From Apostichopus japonicus (lineage: Eukaryota; Echinodermata; Holothuroidea; Aspidochirotida; Stichopodidae), in the NCBI RefSeq assembly GCF_037975245.1, contig NC_092562.1:2763001-2827000 (forward strand): DNA of 64,000 bases, given 5' to 3'. The notes below the pieces were generated by a model. The model was not told the DNA's origin. It saw nothing but the letters and a program-made list of their open reading frames with translations, and made no database searches. The translations under genes were made by a program, and so were the position numbers. Below, piece after piece: positions 50,581-61,144 of this stretch. Positions within the stretch are counted from its first letter, which is position 1. Every line of letters begins with the position of its first letter.

Positions 50581-51680
50581 TGTCGTTTTGCCCTCCTAAC
50601 CCAATGGCTGGTCGTTACTCTCCAAAGGGTCTTCACATCCGTGGAGCCCCTTTACATCCGTTGAACCCCTTTTACATCCGTGGAGCCCCTCTTGGCTGTT
50701 TCCGTCCGGGTTGATGCTGACCAGTCTCGGCGCACTGTCCTCGTAGAAGCTGAACATGTCCACCGTTGTTACGTCTCAAGAGTTGACTAGAGAATTGGGC
50801 ACATACGTACATATGGTGCAGACACTCGCCCCACATGTCGAGTCGGGTACCACTTCGCGCATGACATTTGAAAGCAACTTTTTCCCTGCTCCGACTTATG
50901 TTTCATGCAGACCCCACATCGAGGAATGGGTTTGCGGTCGTCTTGATTTCCTCCCCGTTTCTGCTTGTTAGACGAAGAAAACCCGAGGACGACCAGGGGT
51001 TTGTTTTTTCAACATTTTGCCAAAGCTGTGCCATAATAATGAAATAATTGGAAACCAAAATAAAAGAAGAAGCTCCCTCCACTAGATTGACAGATTCTTT
51101 TCATAAAAGACAGTGCCAAAGAATCAAGAGAATGGGTGTCAATTATAATGATGATTGTGGAAAGTCTCCTTTAATCTTGTTTGACAGTTAGGTCCACACC
51201 AGAGCTGTTGCCTCCCTAGTGGTTGCATAATTGCTTCCTCCTCAGGATCGGATACCCCACCTCAACACCCTCGGTGTGAACTTTCTCTCCTGCTTCCGAC
51301 CCTGTCGTGTCGGCTAAAAGGTGCACATCACTCCAGCTTTGCATATCCTTTTTTCCTCCATGGGTGGTCAATTGTTCCGTCTCGGGTTATTTAACATGAA
51401 TGCAACGCATACTATTACCTCAGAACCAGTCGGGAGTCCGGCATCCGGACTCTCTCTCTCTCTATATCTCTCCCTCTCATTCCCGAGGCCGATGGACGAA
51501 AAGTCCCATCAAGTTGCTCAGATTGTTATTTTTTGCGGAATATGACGGACTAGACCTCAAACAGCATTGATTTTTGATTCAATCAACTCTTTTACTCCCA
51601 AGTCGTTACCTGCCAACTGAGTAAACATTGTTGGACTCCGGCTCAGCGAGGTGCCTTACGCTAACATTCCCCCATAATTA
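50581..51680 (+). promoter_or_regulatory. CpG-rich islet inside CpG-poor intron 3, with GLI motif
   Basis: By hand count there are about 24 CpG in 50641-51000, against about 4 in the 900 bp after exon 3. It begins with a 3-copy direct repeat, (T)ACATCCGT(G/T)GA(G/A)CCCCTTT, at 50635-50692. An exact GLI consensus TGGGTGGTC (inverse of GACCACCCA) lies at 51361-51369, and a (TC)n stretch is near 51450. A candidate enhancer or internal promoter; a young transposon insertion is the alternative. Confidence 0.35.
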
Positions 51681-54600
51681 GCAAGGTTAAGGTCAGGGCA
51701 CTTTGAGCAAGTTAGCACTGAGGGCGCCCAGCTGACAGCTTGATCACTTAAAGGCTAACATTAAAATAGAATCCCAAAATAACTTTTCGGAGCTGTTCTG
51801 GGAACTAAAAATCTGAGGTCTCATGTACATTACAGAATCTGTGAGAATGATTCCTATTTTCCTCGCTCCAAATACAAATACCGACATATCAAACCCACTA
51901 CAGTATTGATGTTGTTTGTGTACATGTGGATTATCAAAAATCATGCTGACTGGATTAACTGGATTAACATAATTAACCTATTTCTTAATTACGTTCGTAG
52001 CATACGATAAAAAAGTTGCCTAAATTTAACTCTAATCATTTGGGAATAGGGGCTATAAAAAAAGGTTGCTCAAATTGTCCGTTATAACCTTACATACTGA
52101 CAGTTAGAATCAATTGCAGCCCATGCACAGTTGTGGATAGCATATTGTAGCACACGTACAGTGACGGTAAATGGATTTTTTTGATGTCTGAGCAGAGTCG
52201 ATGCATCGATAAGCGAGGGTTAAGAAGTTGAAATTTCAGATGAGTATAAAGAAAGGGGAAAAAAAGAAAAGAAAAAGAATGGAAGGAAAATCAATATATA
52301 TATAAGCCAAAATTTGCTTAAATGCAGACTTAAAAATGTATTTATATCATTTGACTGATTTTGTGTGACTCTGCACAGGTTGTTTTGTTTGTCAGTAGTT
52401 AAAAGCCAGCAATACATCTAACAGACCACGGTCCTGGACCTATATATCTTATACGTATTGACTCTCAGGAGGAATAATTACTAGCGATTAAGTAGCAGCC
52501 CACTTTGGCAATGTCCTCAAAGAATACTCATAAAGTTGGGGTGAGAAGCACTTCGGAGCAATTTGCACCGAGCACGGCAGATTCGATTTATAACGATCAT
52601 TGGTAGGACCACCGAGGTGTCTTAAATGTTGCACATTATACAGAAGTACCGTAGTACAGAAAAATGTCTGCTCTCTGTCATCATGACTTCGTGAGCAAGC
52701 AACTCATTTGAAATGGTACAGAGGGGTTCCTCCCCTTCTAGTCTTGGCGTCTTGATACTTATTTTAACATTTTGAGTATCGTTAGAACTTTCCATCACAT
52801 TCTTCTAAACATATTAATTTGTGGCAAATACATTCTTTGTTGTAATTTTTACAAGTTTTCTCAGAACAAAGATTTTCTGTGGTTTTGATAAATTGGTAAA
52901 AGTGCAATAGTAGTGTGATACAGTTCTGTCAAATTTACCCTCATCACCCTGTCAAAATTCTGTCAAATGCACTGTGTGGGCTTTTGATTTTTCATCATCA
53001 GACGACCAATTATGGGTTTGGTACAATCTAAGTTTAAAAAAAAAAAAAAAAAATTGTCCCAAGGAAAATCTGTAAAATAATTACTTTCTGGAAAACTTCA
53101 GATCTGCCTCTTCACACTAAATACAGGTATTTTCTTTGAAAGCAGAATTTTTCATCCAAGATATGGGAGTTACAAAAAAAGAAAAAAAAAGAGAAAAAGT
53201 CTGGGCTTTGTGTATATATACCTGGCCAAATAATGATCCCTACAGACAGACGGACGAGCATACTTTCACATTGGTCTACACACAACATGATGGACAGGTT
53301 AGGAGAGAGGATCAGGTGTGTGTGGGCAGTCTCTGACACTTAAAAGTTAAATGATATAAGGTAAGGAGAAGTGTTTGGTTATGGGATGATCCCTTCTCAA
53401 CTGAAGTGGATCCGGCTCTTTGTGACACTTTGGTTACAACCGTCTCCCTCTTCAAGGAAACAACCGCAGGTGTGAATCGAACAAAGAAACAGGTTAGGCC
53501 AAAGTATATAGAAACAATTATTGGAACTTTGTAGCAGACAATTTCAACATAGTCCAGCGAGAAGTAGTTCTCCTCCTCCTTCTCAGAAGACTAGAGGATT
53601 TGCTGCCGAGTGCTCAGTGTGAATACGGAAACCGTACGTACCGAATACTGCGGAAGAGATTAGAATTTAGGAAAAGAAAGGAGTTTGCAGTCAGTCTTAT
53701 CTTGGAATTCGACAACGCATTGTTGTCAGATATCAACACGTACTTATTTTCTTTGTCTTGTAGTTTTGGGAAGTTTTGGTTAAAGTTTTGAGTAAAAGTG
53801 TCATTCACTCAATGTTCAAACAGTCATCATGGAACACTCATTTTCAAAACAGTTTTGCTGAAACTTTGTTTTCTCGATCTCATAGTCTTTAGAAACGGTT
53901 CGGTGACCAATTGTTTAGGTTTCAAAGCGTTCTCAAACCATTTATTACAGAGAAAAATGGAAAGCCTGAACATTGGTCAATATATTTTGATTGGTCTTGA
54001 ATGGCAGGATGGATACAGAAGGGTTTGAAAAGTTCTCTGCTTTTTTAGCTGTATTATCATAAAAAAATTTAAAAAAATTGGTGACATCTTGAAGACATTT
54101 CAAGTTTTTTTGACCTTTTTTTTTTTCTCCAGCCGAACTCTTTTTTCAAATTCTACAAAAACTTTTCCTCCTCGCATGATTGCTCCTTCCTTCTTTCTTT
54201 CTTTCATTCATTGAACAGTCAACAAGACTGTGTTTTACAGTCCTCCTCCAACAAGTTCAGTTGCACATGCTGTTTATGCTATGATAATCCCCTTCCCACC
54301 ACACACATACTGTGAGAGTAGGAACATGTGGGCGGCCAGAGAGAGAGGAGAGCTCTGTAGATTTACAGTTTTACTGGCTGCCAGTTAATGTGGTTGGAAT
54401 GCCTTGTTCCACCTCCTTGAATGACGACCACACAGACAGTATCCAGCGTTTGAAATGGAAGGCAGCACACAGTTTGCTAGCAGCTGGCATCAGATTGCCA
54501 GCAGTCCTTGTTCCTCTCTCTTCCATTGCAGGCTCTGCAGTAAGTACATAGTAGTACGTACGGGTTAGAGTGTAGTCCCGAGCTACCACCAGGTAGCAGC

Positions 54601-57600
54601 TAGCTAGCTAGTGGTTCAGAACTGGAGCAGTGCCAAGCAATGAAGAAGAATAAGAAGAAGACGACGGAAGTTTAACCCTTGTAATAATATTTTCTAGGTC
54701 TGCCAATTTCACTGGCTCACCAGAAGTGGTGGGATTCAGTTTGACAGGGGGATATAATTTGTGTAGAAATTGACGTTTGGCAGCGAGTAAATTTAGCTAC
54801 ATGGGGATTGTATGTATATTTATCATGTACACACATGTAGGTAGGTACTGCAGTTAACGTGACTGAGTTGTGAGGGAATGTACTATATAGTCATCTATAT
54901 AGATGGATGTACAGTGGATGTTAAGAGTGTGAGGGAGTTCATACTGTAAATAAGTTACTTTATATAATATTCAGTCATTCCAACTCAAGGGAATCGCATG
55001 ATAAAAACAATAAAGTTTGTTGAAATTAAACAGCTAACTGAGCTAATTAGTATTAGGTGTGTTCACAAAATATTCAAACCCTTTTTTTTAAGGGGGGGGG
55101 GGCCTTGAATTTACTCCAGTTCAGTGTCTCCAAATTTGAACCGTGATGAAAAGTAATGATCTCAAAACAAAACATGTAACTCTTGTCCACCAAAATTGTT
55201 CCAGAAACCACAAAAATCAGTATAAATTTCACAAGCTTATAAGATCACAGTGTCACCCAGTCTCAGTGGGAACGAGCTGCCTTACTCCCCTCCCCTCCCC
55301 TCCCCACCTCCCCTCCCCCAAAAAACATATAGCACTTTGGATTGTTTTTGCTCAGAAAATGAAAAGAAGTCTGAAAAGAAAAATTACTTTTGAGAGTGGA
55401 AAATGGTTTTGTCCCCTTTGTGCAGCAATTGAAATGTAACTTGATTTATGAAAATGAAAAGCTCACTGAATGTGTGAAATGGCAAAGATAAATGATATTC
55501 TCAGGATGATAGATTTGTAAGTTTGGTCTCAAACACCTTGCAAGTTCCTACAAACTTGTAGTAAAGATCTAAAAACCCCCAAAAAGAAGAAGAAGAAGGG
55601 AACGAAACAAGCTATTTGAGAGTAATAAAATGTTTTGTTTGACGTCGTCGTAAAAGTCATTGTTAAATAGTGACGCCGTCGAGGTTGGTAAGTTGCAGGT
55701 GTCAAACATTTTGGCTCGACCCCGGTCTCTTGAAAAGGGACCACCCCACAATGTGTTGTACTACCAGGAAAAAATGGGAAACTTTCAGACAATTGTTGAC
55801 TTGCCCGAGCTACCTCTCCAGATATATATGTCTATATCTCGAGCTCACTCGAACCTTTTCGTCGCAACATGAGGAATGTCTCGCTTTCCACTAAAGACTA
55901 TACAATGCCTGCCTCTTTTGCCAGGCATTCCAGCTCGCTGATTGAGGCTGCCTGGCTTTATTCATGCTGATGGAATTACTCTGGGATGCATTGTATCTAA
56001 TAGGTCATCCTATGCAACTACTTTGGACTCCAATGGATTGGTCCTTTACATCTAGACAAATAGAGTGAGCTGTTTACCACCAGAGAGGAGACCAGAGTAA
56101 ATATATCCAGCCAATTGGGGATTCTTGTCTTGTCTCAGCGACAATCAGGCCCTCCTTTCATACTTGGTCAAACTGCCTTTAGCTAACAAATGAATTCTTT
56201 TAAACTATGTTTTTTTTAAGGGGGGGGGGGGTGGAGCTCTAGCTAATCAAGTTGGTCCCAGCTCCTCTGTACTTCATTATGAGAACACATTTGGTAAAAA
56301 GAGAAACCCCTTGTTGATCAGCTATATTGGATGCAAATGTGGTGTTTTTTTTCTCTTCTAGCTATAAATTATCTGTATTTACAAATTGCACTAGTCAGTA
56401 TATTCTCATGTACCTGTCTCATCTTCACATGTGCACTCTGAGATCTACCAGGCGTACAATGATTGGTTAATACATTTGGGGTCGTCACTACGTCATGTGC
56501 TGTACACATCGACAGTTTGACATCACTATACACTGTGTACAGTATCCCCATTCATCAGAGCTATACCTTTTAAAGTGACTGTTCCTTATTAAAACAGTTT
56601 CAAAACTTTTTGTGCCCATCATTTTTCCTGTCTCTCTAACTCTGTTTTCTGGATCAGTGTGGGCTATCGCCTTGGGCTTGTTTTGTTTCTTCGAACTCGC
56701 ATTATAGTCCAGGTAGCATCCAGATATATATCTAAATGACAGAAACTGCTGCAAACAGTTGTCAACGCCTCTGCTTGTTACGGAGGTGTGTTGGCTAAGG
56801 ATTACCAAGTACATTATAGGCAGCCTACATGTTGGTTTAAATTATTCAGATCCTGTTTTTAGAGGTCTGAATCTCTGTCAGGAATAAGCTTCACAAAAGG
56901 CTGATGGTTTTAGCAGAACATGTGTTTCGTGTCATCCTAGCGTTCAAATCAGTGTTACGCAAACTCAATTCAAAACAATTTTTTTTTTTTCAAAGCAAGC
57001 AATTTTCTTGTCCTGGACAATTGTTCTTGACAGACATCTAAAGATCTAATGTCATTCTCGTTAGTCCGTTTGTCAAGGTGTCTTTCAAACCTTTCATCAT
57101 CACAAATGGGTCTTTGACTTTCAATTTTGGAAAATTTATGGATTTACCCATTACCCACTTGATCTGTTCAATCTGTCTGTTTTATATATTTTTTGATTAT
57201 AATTGTGATGTATATATTTGTGATGTATTTCAATGCCCCATGATGCATTTCACTGTAAACTTAGCAAAGCCGAAATATATACAGGGTCTTCTTCTTTTGG
57301 CAATAAAGTACATTGTCATGATCTATGTAATTATTAATTATTACACAAAATTTCTGAAGAATGTTGAAACGATGGGTAATGGCAGTCTCATTCATTTTGC
57401 GAGCAAACAAAGGATCTTAACCACATAAATGTATCCAATTATATGTTAAAATATCGCATTACATGGCTTGGGTCATAGACTGGAGCCCTCAAAGTAACTG
57501 TAAAACCCAACAGAAAATTTAGCTGTACATGTATACATAAATCTTCTTGGTCAACATTTGTTCTACAATTATCTCTACTTTGTGCCAAAACAAGAATTTG

Positions 57601-58007
57601 TTTTTAGCTTTGACCGCCAGTCTTCGTTAATTACAGTGTAGAGAATGTCATCGTCTTTTCCTTCGGGATCAACATTTATTCATGTGGATTTCAAAATGTT
57701 AGCCTGCCAATTTAGCCTGCCAGAAACAAATAACATAAATAGGGAACAAAAAAATGGGGGTGGGTGGGTGTTAGGAGGAAAAAAAGAGGTTGACAAGGCT
57801 GAATAAGTTCCCTCTATCATCCCTCCGAATTCCTCAGGTGCTTTGGGTTTTGTGGCCAGAGAATGGAAGCCAGTGTGATGAACAGAGCTCCAATTTCTGC
57901 TACAAAGACCATTGAGAGAGAAATCAGAATTCTAAGAATACCACACAGAGCTAGCATTGTGTTTGAGTAAACTGATCACCACTGTATAACACAGGCTATA
58001 TGTATGT

Positions 58008-58054
58008 ATGTATGACCAGGCAGGAGTAGTTGTTCCATAACAACTCCCTGGTAT
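58008..58054. repeat. imperfect ACCAGG/CCTGGT hairpin, second copy
   Basis: Contains the same 20-base word as 27389-27408 (TTCCATAACAACTCCCTGGT), with a degraded left arm. Confidence 0.75.
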
Positions 58055-59050
58055 GACAGCACTGGCAAACTTAGTACTAAAGTACTGTAGGAAGAGTGAG
58101 AGAGTACACAGGGAGCTGGGAGAAGGAGGTTGAGGATGGTGGTATGCATGCAATGTGTTTGTTTGGAGGCTACTCTGTAAGTCTTGACATAAAACTAGAC
58201 ATATCAAGGATATTTGAAAACACAAGTGGTAGAAAGGGAGCTGGGGGTGGGGGAGGTGTGGGGAGAGGGAGGAGGTGTGGGTAGAGGGAAGGGGGGTTTG
58301 AGTATATTTCCACAACAATAAGAGAGGAGTAGTACAGAGTAAAGATGAAACAAGGTGGTGGAGGAGGACTGAAAAAAGCATTAGCTTGTACAAGCAATCC
58401 CCCTTAAACAGATAAACAGTACAGATGAGCATAATACAACAATAGAGGAAAAGAACAAAGAAAGAAAAAAAACAAAGGTAATTAACAACTTACAAGCAAT
58501 AATGAGTTACAAAAAAAAAAAAATGACCTTTGCAGTATCTCCTCCTTGCAAAGGAATTTGTGATGCCTTAATGACGTCACTCCGTCATGATAACACATGA
58601 GCAGTCTCGATACGTTCGATTTGGTGCCTTTACTTTTTTTTAAGCACCATTTCAGTTCCTCTAAGAAAAGTTACTTTGCATGTACTCTTACTGCCCACCA
58701 ACTTCCCCTCCCCCCCCAAAAAAAAAAGAGGGACAAACTTTGGGGTACAACTTTAAGGCACATACTGCAGTTGAAAAATTAACTGAAATATCCGTTGGTT
58801 GAGTGACTGAAAAGGTGAATCAAGAGGAAAATTTGTATTTGATTGATTAAAGAGGAACACATTGTCAGCATCCTGCTGACACTTGCAACCAATTCACCCC
58901 ACGTGACGTTCTTGAGATATTTATAATTGGAATTGGTCACAGTTTGTAGTATCTTATTTAATGAACTTCATGTTAATCAGGTGTGAAGTCGATAGCTGCA
59001 CACTTGGCAGCAAAATGCTTTTGTGTTTTACTTCATTACTCTAACATTAA

Positions 59051-59815
59051 TGCAATGGCTTTGGATTGGATAGGTTTCCAGGCTCTTGATCATTCTTGGA
59101 TGTGAAGTTGACTGAATGACAGTGATTGGATTCATACTGATGTGAAGTTGACTGAATGACAGTAATTGGATTCATACTGAGATACATCCCTATGGCTTTG
59201 TATTGGATAGGTTTCCAGGCTCTTGAAACATTCTTGGATGCGAAGTTGACTGAAAGACAGTAATTGGATTCATACTGATGTGAAGTTGACTGAATGACAG
59301 TAATTGGATTCATACTGAGATACATCCCTATGGCTTTGTATTGAATAGGTTTCCAGGCTCTTGAAACATTCTTGGATGTGAAGTTGACTGAATGACAGTA
59401 ATTGGATTCATACTGATGTGAAGTTGGCTGAATGACAGTAATTGGATTCATACTGATGTGAAGTTGGCTGAATGACACTTAGTGGATTCATACTGAGATA
59501 CATCCCTATGGCTTTGTATTGGATAGGTTTCCAGACTCTTGAAACATTCTTGGATGCGAAGTTGACTGAATGACAGTGATTGGATTCATACTGATGTGAA
59601 GTTGACTGAATGACAGTAATTGGATTCATACTGATGTGAAGTTGGCTGAATGACACTTAGTGGATTCATACTGAGATACATCCCTATGGCTTTGTATTGG
59701 ATAGGTTTCCAGGCTCTTGAAACATTCTTGGATGTGAAGTTGACTGAATGACAGTAATTGGATTCATACTGATGTGAAGTTGACTGAATGACACTTAGTG
59801 GATTCAAGATACATC
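59051..59815. repeat. hierarchical minisatellite in patched intron 3
   Basis: A 41-bp subunit (GAAGTTGACTGAATGACAGT then AATTGGATTCATACTGATGT) occurs in groups of two or three. The groups are separated by a spacer of about 56 bp containing GATACATCCCTATGGCTTTG and GGATAGGTTTCCAGGCTCTT. There are about five higher-order units and eleven GATTCATACTGA-type subunits; the last is truncated. Confidence 0.93.
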
Positions 59816-61078
59816 CCAATTTTGGAAGCAGAAAATTGTAATTAAATTTTGAAGGAGTCAAAGATTTTATGTGCTTCTATGATATCACACCTGTCTGCTT
59901 CAAGTTGACTTCTGCTGCCGAACGTGCCGACGACAAAAGACGGTAGCACATTCATGTATCTAATGGGAATAGCATGCAAATTTCCCAGGACGCTTAGAAT
60001 CGGTTGTTCATCTGTCAGATGTCAATTTACAGCTTTTGACTACTTCCATTTGAAGTTTACAAGGAACCAGAAAACATAGTACAGTTGCACATATTTCTGA
60101 GATGTTTACACAGGCTCTGCAAAGAGTAGGGATATGTTAATAATGCTTAGTTGTCTCTCTTCATCCCTCCCTCCTCCCTTTCCTCCCCTTCTCCTCCCAT
60201 CTCCCCTCCTTCTCCTCTGCTCCCATACCCTCTCTACCTCTACCCATGTCCTTAACCTTAAAGAGTGGCAGAACCTGTGAGAGTTTTTCGATGGGAAACC
60301 AGTTCATGTCGCGCTATCTTGCAGCTCAAGAGCTATATTTAACTGAAGGAACCGTGGCACGTAGGAGATGTAGGAGGAAAGCTGTGATTATCATTAAACA
60401 CAGTCAGTGAACACGAAAGGGATGACTGCCTCTCAGATGTCTTTAAAACTAGCAAGGGTGACAAACACAACTCCCTTATTCAAGACTCGGTTTGACAAGC
60501 CAAGAAGGTCATTCTTTGACCCTCTCTTATTCCGTTGATTGGTCTGCGGGTTGGTTGTTAGAAGGCAGCGTTGTCAAAGAGTCTCCGCTGTTTTGCCCCC
60601 GACTCAGCTCTGTGTGTTTGGCCGGTATTAACGTAATCAGCCAGCCTTTGTGTGTTATTGTGATGCGTGCTGCCTCGACTAAAATGTTAAAACCGATCCA
60701 GTCTTTAACGGATGGCTCCAAGAGGATGACCTGTGAAGTACTGTGCTATAGTGAAGGTACTCCAAGCTGCAGAGAGGTGTGACTGGTGGACCAAGGCCCT
60801 TCATGGTGGGCTCTGAAATCTTTATATAGATGCCTTAATTATTGCTTAATTTCAACTCTAGATTAAATAGCTATCAAACTTTATGTAAATAGATATATAT
60901 ATATCAGTACATGAAGACTTGATTTAGAAATCTTTGGATAGATCTGTTGGTGCAAAAATAAGGACAAGAACAAGAAGTAGAGACAAAAACTTTTGTTACC
61001 TTGAGTTACCTTGAATTAATTTTTATGATTGTTTTTTTTCAAGGTAAAAAAGACTTTCCCAAAACATGTTTGAACAAA

Positions 61079-61080
<2 letters not shown>

Positions 61081-61140
<60 letters not shown>
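61081..61140. repeat. (TA)n microsatellite
   Basis: Pure TA run of about 60 bp in patched intron 3. Confidence 0.95.

Positions 61141-61144
<4 letters not shown>

Noticed and set aside
57932-58432. 166-codon minus-strand frame
   Set aside because: Composition (Pro, Ser, Leu, His) follows the G-rich + strand tract; no domain and no splice context.
59047-59861. Repetitive minus-strand proteins (NPITVIQSTSHQYES type)
   Set aside because: They result from the minisatellite; the 41-bp unit shifts frame and no start or splice signals support a gene.
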